NCBI RefSeq assembly: GCF_024679245.1
Contig: NC_090178.1
Location: 4,425,702-4,489,701 of the forward strand
Direction of reading: 5' to 3'
DNA: 64,000 nucleotides
DNA from: Pseudorasbora parva
Lineage: Eukaryota > Chordata > Actinopteri > Cypriniformes > Gobionidae
Made by a program: the position numbers and the translations under genes. The notes beneath the pieces were generated by a model. That model had not been told where the DNA came from. It searched no databases and saw only the letters and a program-made list of their open reading frames with translations. Positions 1 to 12,929 of this stretch are shown one piece after another. Numbering within the stretch: the stretch's first letter is position 1; every line of letters begins with the position of its first letter.

Positions 1-3000
1 AATCTGAACACACATCTGTATACTGTGTCAGTGTAGACAGCGTCAGTCATTATAATCTGAACACACATCTGTATACTGTATCAGAGTAGACAGCATCAGT
101 CATTATAATCTGAACACACATCTGTATACTGTATCAGTGTAGACAGCTTCAGTCATTATAATCTGAACACACATCTGTATACTGTATCAGTGTAGACAGC
201 ATCAGTCATTATAATCTGAACACACATCTGTATACTGTATCAGTGTAGACAGCATCAGTCATTATAATCTGAACACACATCTGTATACTGTATCAGTGTA
301 GACAGTGTCAGTCATTATAATCTGAACACACATCTGTATACTGCATCACTGTAGACAGCATCAGTCATTATAATCTGAACACACATCTGTATACTGTATC
401 AGTGTAGACAGCATCAGTCATTATAATCTGAACACACATCTGTATACTGTATCAGTGTAGACAGCGTCAGTCATTATAATCTGAACACACATCTGTATAC
501 TGTATCAGTGTAGACAGCATCAGTCATTATAATCTGAACACACATCTGTATACTGTATCAGTGTAGACAGCCAGTCATTATAATCTGAACACACATCTGT
601 ATACTGTATCAGTGTAGACAGCGTCAGTCATTATAATCTGAACACACATCTGTATACTGTATCAGTGTAGACAGCATCAGTCATTATAATCTGAACACAC
701 ATCTGTATACTGTATCAGTGTAGACAGCCAGTCATTATAATCTGAGCACACATCTGTATACTGTATCAGTGTAGACAGCGTCAGTCATTATAATCTGAAC
801 ACACATCTGTATACTGTATCAGTGTAGACAGCATCAGTCATTATAATCTGAACACACATCTGTATACTGTATCAGTGTAGACAGCCAGTCATTATAATCT
901 GAACACACATCTGTATACTGTATCAGTGTAGACAGCGTCAGTCATTATAATCTGAACACACATCTGTATACTGTATCAGTGTAGACAGCGTCAGTCATTA
1001 TAATCTGAACACACATCTGTATACTGTATCAGTGTAGACAGCCAGTCATTATAATCTGAACACACATCTGTATACTGTATCAGTGTAGACAGCGTCAGTC
1101 ATTATAATCTGAACACACATCTGTATACTGTATCAGTGTAGACAGCTTCAGTCATTATAATCTGAACACACATCTGTATACTGTATCAGTGTAGACAGCT
1201 TCAGTCATTATAATCTGAACACACATCTGTATACTGTATCAGTGTAGACAGCATCAGTCATTATAATCTGAACACACATCTGTATACTGTATCAGTGTAG
1301 ACAGCTTCAGTCATTATAATCTGAACACACATCTGTATACTGTATCAGTGTAGACAGCATCAGTCATTATAATCTGAACACACATCTGTATACTGTATCA
1401 GTGTAGACAGCCAGTCATTATAATCTGAACACACATCTGTATACTGTATCAGTTTAGACAGCATCAGTCATTATAATCTGAACACACATCTGTATACTGT
1501 ATCAGTGTAGACAGCCAGTCATTATAACCTGAACACACATCTGTATACTGTATCAGTGTAGACAGCATCAGTCATTATAATCTGAACACATATCTGTATA
1601 CTGTATCAGTGTAGACAGCTTCAGTCATTATAATCTGAACACACATCTGTATACTGTATCAGTGTAGACAGCTTCAGTCATTATAATCTGAACACACATC
1701 TGTATACTGTATCAGTGTAGACAGCGTCAGTCATTATAATCTGAACACACATCTGTATACTGTATCAGTGTAGACAGCCAGTCATTATAATCTGAACACA
1801 CATCTGTATACTGTATCAGTTTAGACAGCATCAGTCATTATAATCTGAACACACATCTGTATACTGTAACAGTGTAGACAGCCAGTCATTATAATCTGAA
1901 CACACATCTGTACTGTATTAGTGTAGACAGCGTCAGTCATTATAATCTGAACACACATCTGTACTGTATTAGTGTAGACAGCGTCAGTCATTATAATCTG
2001 AACACACATCTGTACTGTATTAGTGTAGACAGCGTCAGTCATTATAATCTGAACACACATCTGTATACTGCATCAGTGTAGACAGCATCAGTCATTATAA
2101 TCTGAACACACATCTGTATACTGTATCAGTGTAGACAGCATCAGTCATTATAATCTGAACACACATCTGTATACTGTATCAGTGTAGACAGCCAGTCATT
2201 ATAATCTGAACACACATCTGTATACTGTATCAGTGTAGACAGCGTCAGTCATTATAATCTGAACACACATCTGTACTGTATTAGTGTAGACAGCGTCAGT
2301 CATTATAATCTGAACACACATCTGTACTGTATTAGTGTAGACAGCGTCAGTCATTATAATCTGAACACACATCTGTATACTGTATCAGTTTAGACAGCAT
2401 CAGTCATTATAATATGAACACACATCTGTATACTGTATCAGTGTAGACAGCATCAGTCATTATAATCTGAACACACATCTGTATACTGTATCAGTGTAGA
2501 CAGCCAGTCATTATAATCTGAACACACATCTGTATACTGTATCAGTGTAGACAGCATCAGTCATTATAACCTGAACACACATCTGTATACTGTATCAGTG
2601 TAGACAGCGTCAGTCATTATAATCTGAACACACATCTGTATACTGTATCAGTGTAGACAGCTTCAGTCATTATAATCTGAACACACATCTGTATACTGTA
2701 TCAGTGTAGACAGCTTCAGTCATTATAATCTGAACACACATCTGTATACTGTATCAGTGTAGACAGCTTCAGTCATTATAATCTGAACACACATCTGTAT
2801 ACTGTATCAGTGTAGACAGCTTCAGTCATTATAATCTGAACACACATCTGTATACTGTATCAGTGTAGACAGCGTCAGTCATTATAATCTGAACACACAT
2901 CTGTATACTGTATCAGAGTAGACAGCATCAGTCATTATAATCTGAACACACATCTGTATACTGTATCAGTGTAGACAGCTTCAGTCATTATAATCTGAAC

Positions 3001-6000
3001 ACACATCTGTATACTGTATCAGTGTAGACAGCATCAGTCATTATAATATGAACACACATCTGTATACTGTATCAGTGTAGACAGCATCAGTCATTATAAT
3101 CTGAACACACATCTGTATACTGTATCAGTGTAGACAGCCAGTCATTATAATCTGAACACACATCTGTATACTGTATCAGTGTAGACAGCATCAGTCATTA
3201 TAACCTGAACACACATCTGTATACTGTATCAGTGTAGACAGCGTCAGTCATTATAATCTGAACACACATCTGTATACTGTATCAGTGTAGACAGCTTCAG
3301 TCATTATAATCTGAACACACATCTGTATACTGTATCAGTGTAGACAGCTTCAGTCATTATAATCTGAACACACATCTGTATACTGTATCAGTGTAGACAG
3401 CTTCAGTCATTATAATCTGAACACACATCTGTATACTGTATCAGTGTAGACAGCGTCAGTCATTATAATCTGAACACACATCTGTATACTGTATCAGAGT
3501 AGACAGCATCAGTCATTATAATCTGAACACACATCTGTATACTGTATCAGTGTAGACAGCTTCAGTCATTATAATCTGAACACACATCTGTATACTGTAT
3601 CAGTGTAGACAGCATCAGTCATTATAATCTGAACACACATCTGTATACTGTATCAGTGTAGACAGCATCAGTCATTATAATCTGAACACACATCTGTATA
3701 CTGTATCAGTGTAGACAGCATCAGTCATTATAATCTGAACACACATCTGTATACTGTATCAGTGTAGACAGCCAGTCATTATAATCTGAACACACATCTG
3801 TATACTGTATCAGTGTAGACAGCTTCAGTCATTATAATCTGAACACACATCTGTATACTGTATCAGTGTAGACAGCATCAGTCATTATAATCTGAACACA
3901 CATCTGTATACTGTATCAGTGTAGACAGCATCAGTCATTATAATCTGAACACACATCTGTATACTGTATCAGTGTAGACAGCTTCAGTCATTATAATCTG
4001 AACACACATCTGTATACTGTATCAGTGTAGACAGCCAGTCATTATAATCTGAACACACATCTGTATACTGTATCAGTGTAGACAGCCAGTCATTATAATC
4101 TGAACATACATCTGTACTGTATTAGTGTAGACAGCGTCAGTCATTATAATCTGAACACACATCTGTACTGTATTAGTGTAGACAGCGTCAGTCATTATAA
4201 TCTGAACACACATCTGTACTGTATCAGTGTAGACAGCATCAGTCATTATAATCTGAACACACATCTGTATACTGCATCAGTGTAGACAGCATCAGTCATT
4301 ATAATCTGAACACACATCTGTATACTGTATCAGTGTAGACAGCATCAGTCATTATAATCTGAACACACATCTGTATACTGTATCAGTGTAGACAGCGTCA
4401 GTCATTATAATCTGAACACACATCTGTATACTGTATCAGTGTAGACAGCATCAGTCATTATAATCTGAACACACATCTGTATACTGTATCAGTGTAGACA
4501 GCCAGTCATTATAATCTGAACACACATCTGTATACTGTATCAGTGTAGACAGCGTCAGTCATTATAATCTGAACACACATCTGTATACTGTATCAGTGTA
4601 GACAGCATCAGTCATTATAATCTGAACACACATCTGTATACTGTATCAGTGTAGACAGCCAGTCATTATAATCTGAGCACACATCTGTATACTGTATCAG
4701 TGTAGACAGCGTCAGTCATTATAATCTGAACACACATCTGTATACTGTATCAGTGTAGACAGCCAGTCATTATAATCTGAACACACATCTGTATACTGTA
4801 TCAGTTTAGACAGCATCAGTCATTATAATCTGAACACACATCTGTATACTGTATCAGTGTAGACAGCCAGTCATTATAATCTGAACACACATCTGTACTG
4901 TATTAGTGTAGACAGCGTCAGTCATTATAATCTGAACACACATCTGTACTGTATTAGTGTAGACAGCGTCAGTCATTATAATCTGAACACACATCTGTAC
5001 TGTATTAGTGTAGACAGCGTCAGTCATTATAATCTGAACACACATCTGTATACTGCATCAGTGTAGACAGCATCAGTCATTATAATCTGAACACACATCT
5101 GTATACTGTATCAGTGTAGACAGCATCAGTCATTATAATCTGAACACACATCTGTATACTGTATCAGTGTAGACAGCCAGTCATTATAATCTGAACACAC
5201 ATCTGTATACTGTATCAGTGTAGACAGCGTCAGTCATTATAATCTGAACACACATCTGTACTGTATTAGTGTAGACAGCGTCAGTCATTATAATCTGAAC
5301 ACACATCTGTACTGTATTAGTGTAGACAGCGTCAGTCATTATAATCTGAACACACATCTGTATACTGTATCAGTTTAGACAGCATCAGTCATTATAATAT
5401 GAACACACATCTGTATACTGTATCAGTGTAGACAGCATCAGTCATTATAATCTGAACACACATCTGTATACTGTATCAGTGTAGACAGCCAGTCATTATA
5501 ATCTGAACACACATCTGTATACTGTATCAGTGTAGACAGCATCAGTCATTATAACCTGAACACACATCTGTATACTGTATCAGTGTAGACAGCGTCAGTC
5601 ATTATAATCTGAACACACATCTGTATACTGTATCAGTGTAGACAGCTTCAGTCATTATAATCTGAACACACATCTGTATACTGTATCAGTGTAGACAGCC
5701 AGTCATTATAATCTGAACACACATCTGAATACTGTATCAGTGTAGACAGCTTCAGTCATTATAATCTGAACACACATCTGTATACTGTATCAGTGTAGAC
5801 AGCGTCAGTCATTATAATCTGAACACACATCTGTATACTGTATCAGAGTAGACAGCATCAGTCATTATAATCTGAACACACATCTGTATACTGTATCAGT
5901 GTAGACAGCTTCAGTCATTATAATCTGAACACACATCTGTATACTGTATCAGTGTAGACAGCATCAGTCATTATAATCTGAACACACATCTGTATACTGT

Positions 6001-6335
6001 ATCAGTGTAGACAGCATCAGTCATTATAATCTGAACACACATCTGTATACTGTATCAGTGTAGACAGCGTCAGTCATTATAATCTGAACACACATCTGTA
6101 TACTGTATCAGTGTAGACAGCGTCAGTCATTATAATCTGAACACACATCTGTATACTGTATCAGTGTAGACAGCGTCAGTCATTATAATCTGAACACACA
6201 TCTGTATACTGTATCAGTGTAGACAGCGTCAGTCATTATAATCTGAACACACATCTGTATACTGTATCAGTGTAGAAAGGCAGTCATTATAATCTGAACA
6301 CACATCTGTATACTGTATCAGTGTAGACAGCGTCA
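1..6335. repeat. Satellite array, 53/51-bp unit, about 120 copies
   Basis: Head-to-tail array that begins before the window and stops sharply at about 6335. The unit is 53 bp, with the core 'aatctgaacacacatctg' followed by 'tatactgtatcagtg' and 'tagacagc'. Two independent 2-bp deletions give 51-bp units: 'gacagccagtc' instead of 'gacagc(at/gt/tt)cagtc', and 'ctgtactgtattag' instead of 'ctgtatactgtatcag'. Rare variants (cagttta, cagagta, aatatga, ataacctga, gagcac) recur at fixed distances, so blocks of units have been duplicated. Runs of 51-bp units keep a reading frame on the minus strand, which explains the repetitive open frames near 1821-2060, 4073-4264 and 4854-5045. These are not genes. 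Confidence 0.98.
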
Positions 6336-7880
6336 ACACACATATACGAGTAGCATCTACGAATAAAATTGTCAGTTGGTCTTAAACCAACCACTTTTTA
6401 ATTTTTAATCTGTGAATTAAATACATACATTTCTATAGCAATTATTATGAAGCTCTTATGAAGTATTAAATCCTCAAGGCATTAAATACCACAGGAAAAA
6501 ACTTGTACAGTTTTGCTTGTTTCTTTCATATTTAATATATAAATAACATTTCACAAGATATAAAGACTTTTTAAATGCTAATGAGATAAAATAATTTGCA
6601 CTGTCTGCATTGCTATTTTATTTGCACAACTTTCCTCATTGTTGCATAATTTCTTTTATGTTCACACTGCTCGATGTGTCATGTAAGCTGTTTTACTCTG
6701 GGCTAATTTCATGTACTTCATGTGCTTTGGGCCGCTCAAATTAGAGATCTGCGTAACCCGCCGGAACCCGGTTAGATTAGTTGCAGCGCGGGACTAATTT
6801 TCCGAGCTGTATGTGGGAGTGGGTGGTTTTCCTGTAAGAGTTGTTGTCGGGAATGGGCAGTTTGAGAGTAGCCATGAATAATTCACCATGTTTTAAAAGT
6901 AAAAAATTGGTATTTTGCGACTTCTTTTTTTAATAATGCATATGAAATGTAGGTGTTGAAGTCTGACACATTCACTCATTTTTCAATCCTGTTCAGTGAA
7001 CCTGTGTAAACACAATTATTTTATGCCATAAAGTGTTTACAGGCGCACATGCTTTTTGCGGATGGTTCAATTTAGTTAAAGTGGAGTATAGTAATTTTCA
7101 TTTCAGCTCCTATCTTTTCATATATAACTTTAAGCAACAAATATGTCAGTGAATTGAAAATAAACATGAGAAGCAAGTGTTGTGAGATTTAATTTATGGT
7201 GTTTGCAGGAGCATGGCCTAAATTTAGCGGGCAGAAATCAACAGAAGCATTTATTATTTCATCCTGGTACCTTTCAATGTGGATTTTGTTTCCTGACAGA
7301 TTCTGGCTTCTGGATGTTGTGTTGGATTCTGCTGTTTCCCTAAGATATTTCCAGTTTGCATGTGCGTACCAAGGCTGAGATGTGCTCTTCAGGGTCAAAT
7401 GCTTTCATTTTTGTGTTCTTTCTTTCTCACTATGGGGTAATTTTACAGTTTATTAGGGTTCTTTTGCAAAATTAATTCACTCATTCTGTACAAAGCAAGA
7501 GAGTTTTTTGGATCGTGGCAAAATGAAACTGTTCACAGAGATAGTCATCATATGTTAGTCATCTTATCTAAAAATTAATGCCATTATGAGAACACGATTG
7601 CCTTGTGTTATCTCAGGCCAGAGAAGAAAAGAATATAAGAGGGGTTCCCCAAAGGATGGAGATGCGATGTCCTGGTAATGCCGTATCCCAGAGGACATCA
7701 TTAGCATTATCTGGGCTGTATATCCTGGAAGGAGAAGCTCAGTTTTTCTCAGCTTGCACTATTTAAATAATTCTTACTCGCGTTTCTCTGTTGAAGCTTG
7801 CTGGAGGAGTTGAGATCTCATTCGTATTCATAAGTGTACACTAAAATGTACACTAAAAATATGCATTTTCATATATTTGG
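6336..7880. other. Single-copy DNA, no gene seen
   Basis: AT-rich sequence directly right of the satellite. Open frames here are short (60-69 codons on both strands near 7190-7400) with no recognisable domain. A short GC-richer patch at about 6725-6870 and a block at about 7600-7800 look single-copy and less decayed than the surroundings, so they are weak candidates for conserved non-coding DNA. Confidence 0.5.
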
Positions 7881-7894
7881 ATAGAGATTGAAAC

Positions 7895-8050
7895 ATATGA
7901 AGCCAGCGTATTGACAGCATCTAAAACAAACCCAACTTTAGAGACAGGCAAACCTTTACACCCTCTTAGACTGTCGGTAAAGACTTAGATCATCAGTAAA
8001 TTATGGAAAAACATAAAAGAAAGACCTGTTTAATGGCAGATTTATTTATG
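7895..8050. repeat. Dispersed repeat fragment related to 20490-20600
   Basis: The stretch around 'gacagcatct' and then 'taatggcagatttat' recurs in similar order near 20040-20600 ('gacagcatctgtt', 'taatggcagatttatgaatg'). Two diverged copies support an old interspersed element. No termini are recognisable and the family is unknown to me. Confidence 0.45.
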
Positions 8051-8059
8051 AATTAAGTA

Positions 8060-8580
8060 GAGTTGGACTCTCTTTGTATGGCTTTTTTATTAAATTTTTT
8101 AGTAAGTGCATTATGGTGTTCAACATTTTTCCTTTTATATTAGTTATATAATATAGAAATAAGACTTTTTTTTAATTAATTAAATACAGATGGGATACAA
8201 CCCATTTGCAATGTATGGCTGTTTTATTTTTAATTAAATTTTATATTATAATTTTTTTTATTATGTATTTTATTTAGATTTTTTTTTTAGTTGATGGATT
8301 AACTGTTATGGTGTTAAATGTTTTTTTTATTTAATAATTATAAAAGTAATATTTAATGTTATAAATAATTTAATAAAAAAATGAAATACAGGTGGGATGA
8401 AATCCATTTGAATTGTATGACTTTTTTAATATTGTTATTATTTTATTTTATTTTTGCATTAACTGTTATATATTTTTAATTATTTAATAAGTAATATTTT
8501 AAGTTATCAATTAAATGATTACAATTCTGTAATATTAAATTATTGTAAGTTATAGAGGATATTAATCATTCATTTTGAAC
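8060..8580. repeat. AT-rich tract with a diverged direct duplication of about 200 bp
   Basis: The phrase 'aaatacagatgggat' with 'cccatttgcaatgtatg' at about 8182 returns as 'aaatacaggtgggat' with 'tccatttgaattgtatg' at about 8384, an offset of about 202 bp. A partial earlier copy starts near 8070 ('tttgtatggctttttta'). The rest is poly-T and TTTA-rich filler. No coding potential. Confidence 0.55.
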
Positions 8581-8739
8581 TTCAGAGAATGTGAAAAAAT
8601 GTGTATGTCTCTGAAGTTGTGCATTTGTAAAAGATGCCTTTTATTGACTCCTCAAACATATGACAGGGGATGTGTGCTAGAACCACACTTTGTGTAACAA
8701 ATATCTACAGATACTAATGAGGTTGCATTGATTTGTTGT

Positions 8740-9070
8740 CGCTGCATCTCCAGGATTGAGTGCAGTGAGATGGAGGAATGCGTTCAAAGTCGGCGTCAGT
8801 GTGATCCGGCTCATCTTTTCTGACAGCTCGACTTGCATCCTGCCCCTGGACACGAGCTGGAGCCCGGCCGAGGCTCGATGGCTCTTACGCCCTCCTTTAA
8901 TCTTCTGCCGGGTGCTTCAGCCTCACGCTTCACAGCACCTGGCCACTTTACGCCCCCTCCACAGTGAGCTCATTCAGCGACCCAGACACCTACTGGACCG
9001 ACACTGGGTTCTGTCAGCATCCTGACTCTCTGGAGGCCCGTCTATACCTCAGCCCAGAGGGAAGATGATA
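8740..9070 (+). other. GC-rich exon-like block, unassigned
   Basis: GC-rich island in AT-rich surroundings. It begins after an acceptor-like 'ctgcatctccag' and has a GT donor-like 'acagtgagc' near 8962. A frame is open from 8756 to 9025 (89 codons), and other frames are partly open. The encoded peptides have no domain I recognise; one short frame just after the acceptor has clustered cysteines but ends within about 25 codons. It could be an exon of an unidentified gene, a transposon fragment, or conserved non-coding DNA. Confidence 0.2.
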
Positions 9071-9299
9071 AAGAGGCTTTAAAGAACATTAGAGTTTGCT
9101 GCAGAAATAAGTATCAGTGTTCGACTTAAAGGAACAATATCTAAGAAATGTATTTCAATTAATCATAAAATGGCCCTGATATGTCACTGGACATTAAGAA
9201 ATCATGTTCATTTCAAATAATTCTATCCCTGACAACAGTAGTCCGGCCAGGATATTGTCATTTAAAAGTTGTTGTTGAGGCCCTCAACTGATGTTGATG

Positions 9300-9530
9300 A
9301 TGTCATGTTGTGTTTTGGCCTGAAGCTCCGCCCTCCACCTATCGACCAATCACGGCGTGTTTAGGCATCCGGGTTGCCAGATCTGCTCTAGTTACCACGG
9401 CTACTGATCTACAAACGTTCCTGCTGATGCTGCAGCCAATCTGGCAACCTCGAGTCAGGGGGAGGGGGAGAGGGAGACACCTGCAGTACCAGTTTTGGCC
9501 ACAATCTTACACACACTTCTTTTAAGGGTC
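9300..9530. repeat. Probable dispersed repeat with internal inverted repeat
   Basis: A short inverted repeat, 'gttgccagat' at 9373 and 'atctggcaac' at 9439, lies in a GC-rich block. The arrangement resembles repeats common in cyprinid genomes. No complete termini were found, so the boundaries are approximate and the family is not named. Confidence 0.4.
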
Positions 9531-9689
9531 TTATAATGCTTTTCTTTTAACTGTCTTTAGTTTGTAATCTTGCTGTTTTCTACATCAGTGTCTGTTTGTG
9601 AACTTCCTGAAACACCTCCATTGTATTCCTCATTTGAATAATTCATACGCAGAATAAAGTCTGTTTGAGTGAGTTAGTGTGTTGAAATT

Positions 9690-9905
9690 GGGCGATTATG
9701 ATAAGGGGCGGGACATTTCCCAAACACTAACGCTCGACCAAACACAAAACTCACTGCTCCAGCCGACCAATCGGAGCCCAGTTTGCTTTTCAGAAGGAGG
9801 GGCTTCGGGAACTAAGCAAAGCGTTACTGACAGACTTGGAAGAGAGGAGCTGCAACAATGGAGAATATGAGGACATGATCAACATTAATGAAACCTGTTC
9901 TAGTA
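9690..9905 (+). repeat. Dispersed element fragment (partner at 55340-55474, minus)
   Basis: The stretch 'ctgctccagccgaccaatc' ... 'gcttttcagaaggagggg' ... 'gagctgcaacaatg' matches the reverse complement of 55340-55474 over about 130 bp with moderate divergence. Two copies in opposite orientation show it is interspersed. The open frame at 9679-9870 falls inside it and is not considered a gene. Confidence 0.7.
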
Positions 9906-10171
9906 GAGCACAGAAATAAGATAGGGGCGGGCATAATACAGTAGGTTCTCTATAAAGTAGTTTGGCAGTGTCTGATAAACAGACATATGGTAGGCCTATA
10001 CAGCGGCTTGACTATTCAAGTCAATAATACTGATTTGAATAGTAACCAATAGTAACAATTGATTCACGCACAATGATCCGTATGAGCTGGTTCTTTTGAT
10101 GAATCGGTTAACATTAACCCTAGTATTAGTTTGAATCTATCATTGGCATTTAGTCGGTTAATATCTTTGTT

Positions 10172-10549
10172 TAGCAAGGATGCACTGAATTGTTCAAAAG
10201 TGACAAAGACATTTATAATGTTAGAAAGATTTTTGTTTTAAATAAATGTTTTCACAAAAATATGAAACAGCACAACTGTTTTCAACATCAATAATAATCA
10301 TAAATGTTTCTTGATCATCAGATCCTCATATGAGAATGATTAGTGAAGGATCATGTGACACTGAAGACTGGAGTAATGATGATAAATTCAGCTTTCATCA
10401 CAGGAATAAATTACACTTTACTATATATTCACATAAAAACAGCAGAAAAACAGCAGATTTACATTGGAATAATATTTCAGAAATGTTCTGTTTTACTGTA
10501 TCAAATAAATGCAGTCTTGGTGAGCAGAAGAGACTTCTTTGAAAACATT
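10172..10549 (+). repeat. Teleost interspersed repeat, copy 1
   Basis: Contains the characteristic series 'agcaaggatgcactgaat', 'tttcaacatcaataataat', 'ggatcatgtgacactgaag', 'aataaatgcagtcttggtg' and 'agcagaagagacttcttt'. A second copy lies at 40895-41312. I recognise the series as a very common teleost interspersed repeat, often seen in fish 3' UTRs, but I cannot name its family with certainty. The overlapping open frames at 10330-10576 are by-products of it. Confidence 0.8.
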
Positions 10550-12304
10550 AAAACAAGCTTCCTGTCCACAAACTGATACAGTAGCATCCATATATGAGTC
10601 AGATTTTATTTTTAAATTCAGAACAGAAGCAAATGCAAATGTTTTGTAAAGGCAAAACCACTTTGAATAGGCCACTTAAAAACGCTTCTCCACTACATTT
10701 CAATAGCCTAAGTGCGGTAACGCTCCAAACTAATTAGCTAGTTAATGACTACCGTCTCTATTACTGAATTTTTTCATCTGTTTGTTTGTAAACTCGTGTT
10801 TTGTTGTGCAGCTTGAGTTTCGATGCAGGACTTTCCAGATGACAAAAACAGAATAACTTTTCCAGAAAAGATTATTTGTTTGGTATGTTTGGATCAATTA
10901 GACCTATGAATGATGCTAGAAAAACACAATACTGGGGCTAAACTAAAGCGGATTCGTTGTTGCCTCTGTTTCTATGTTTAAAGAGTTCATTTTTAAATGA
11001 ATTAATTGATCTTCAGTTCATTTCCATAATCTGCTGATTACATTACGGCTCATATCTTATAATTGAGTGAGAATATGGAGGAAAAAACAGCTAAATTTTA
11101 TTCAGAAATTGTGAGTAAAAATATTAAATTTGGATGTTGATGCTGATATTTGTATAAACAAAAAGTGATGGAAGTCTGATGCTTGCAATATAAATCAATA
11201 GCAGTAAATTTAGCAGTATAGTAGATACTACATAAAATGTATAAATATAAGTCGTCACTCTATATCTGCCGATAATGGACACTATATACACCCAGCGTCC
11301 TGCAACTGCTAGTTTCAGCCAGACGCAGTTCTCATGTTCACGTCCAGCTCCTCATTATTTAAATATCAAATGCACTGGCGCATCTGTTCACTGATGGCCG
11401 TCTGGTCTGAACACCAGGTGTGTTCAGGAGCATTGTTGGAGCGTTGCTATATTGAGGAATGAAAACCACTGACCATTGACCAACACACACCTCTAACACA
11501 AACACAAAGCTCTACAATAGCAGTAGTGCAGTATTTTTTGTGTTATTTAAAGGGTGTGTTAGTAATATGTTGGTATACGTAAACAATGCGCATAAACTCT
11601 GCTTATCACACATACAGGGACATGCAGCACCACACATACATTTTTAAATATTAAAAATAAAAGGATTCCACTCTGGTGGAGAAGTGTTCAGTTTTTCCTC
11701 CATGGTGAATCTGCTATGGTGCGAGCAGAGCTTTCTTTTCCAACCCTTTTGGATCAGGCATCTGGCATACCGCCATGTGCTCAGATCATTAAAATAGGAC
11801 CCTATATCTGAAGAGATTCAAGTGTAATCGACCGGTCTCTGTTGTCCCGTTTCCGCCGTAACGGCGCTGGATCTCGTGCTGGAGCTCGTGTCGTGTTCAG
11901 TGGGAGAGCTTCTGACTTCAGACCGCCGGTTTGCACTCATAGACGAAATATGGAGTGACTCCATAACCTGTCCAAAAACAGTTCTGAGAACATATTTTAA
12001 CATCATTACTATTTATATGCTGTATCTTTTTGAATAAAATCATAAATTGTTATGCAAGGCATCAGGTGTTTAGATCATTCAAAAATACAGACACAACACT
12101 CGTTTAGGTGACTCACATTGTGCCCTTGTATGTTGCTTTGCATAAAATTAAATGATATACAGCACAATATTGAGTTTATAGATAAAGAAAAATGTACACA
12201 ACCCTGTATTTACCGAAAAAAGGATAAGACATGCACAGATTTGACGGAGCGCCACTGCTCTCTCCTAAAGAGGCCGCAAAAAGCCTGCGATAAATAACTC
12301 AACC
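10550..12304. other. Mostly single-copy AT-rich DNA, no gene seen
   Basis: No ORF with a recognisable domain on either strand. A GC-richer stretch at about 11280-11480 and another at about 11815-11960 could be remnants of dispersed elements or unique sequence; neither has visible termini or a second copy here. Confidence 0.4.
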
Positions 12305-12728
12305 CCTGGGTTGCTACATCTGACCCAGGACATCTGACATAAAAACTACCCAAACACTGGGTTGTTACGTCTGACCCAGGATCTGAGTAACACAAAAACT
12401 ACCCAAACACTGGGTTGTAACGTCTGACCCATGATCTGGGTAACACAAAAACTACCCAAACACTGGGTTGTTACGTCTGACCCAGGATCTGAGTAACACA
12501 AAAACTACCCAAACACTGGGTTGTTACGTCTGACCCAGGATCTGAGTAACACAAAAACTACCCAAACACTGGGTTGTTACGTCTGACCCAGGATCTGAGT
12601 AACACAAAAACTACCCAAACACTGGGTTGTTACGTCTGACCCAGGATCAGAATAACACTAAAACTACCCAAACACTGGGTTGTTACGTCTGACCCGGGAT
12701 CTGAGTAACACAAAAACTACCCAAACAC
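12305..12728. repeat. Minisatellite, 51-53-bp unit, about 8 copies
   Basis: Tandem units carrying 'actgggttgttacgtctg', 'acccaggatctgagtaac' and 'acaaaaactacccaaacac'. Unit starts are spaced 51 and then 53 bp (12310, 12361, 12414, 12467 and so on). Each unit contains the inverted pair TGGGTTG / TGACCCA. It is unrelated in sequence to the satellite at 1-6335 despite the similar unit length. Confidence 0.92.
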
Positions 12729-12834
12729 TTTTTTTGGCTTTCAACTTTTTAGTTTTTTTTTCACTAATTTTGATTTAATTTTATTTCTATCATCATTCAA
12801 AAAAAAAAATTCTTCTTTGTTTTTTACTTGTATT

Positions 12835-12925
12835 CCATCTGTACTTGTACTGTTCTACAGCACTTTGGTTGGCCTGTGGTAGTTTTTAAACGTGCTTTAT
12901 AAATAAACCTGAACTTGAACTCGAC
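12835..12925 (+). repeat. Retroposon 3'-tail-like fragment
   Basis: The phrases 'ctacagcactttggt' and 'cgtgctttataaataaa' followed by 'cttgaacttgaactcgac' resemble the 3' tails of teleost non-LTR retroposons, which end in short TTGA(C)-type repeats. Only the tail is visible here. Confidence 0.45.
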
Positions 12926-12929
12926 ATGG

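Noticed and set aside
1821..2060. Repetitive minus-strand peptide of MCVQIIMTDAVYTNTVQ units
   Set aside because: Arises only where the satellite unit is 51 bp, a multiple of 3; no start context or unique sequence.
1..6335. CRISPR-like array
   Set aside because: Units are contiguous with no unique spacers, and the sequence is from a eukaryote.
8752..8820. Cysteine-rich peptide after an acceptor-like site, as a receptor exon
   Set aside because: The frame ends after about 23 codons and the cysteine pattern is too short to assign.
12305..12728. Second block of the satellite at 1-6335, because the unit is also 53 bp
   Set aside because: The unit sequences are unrelated; the shared length is coincidence.
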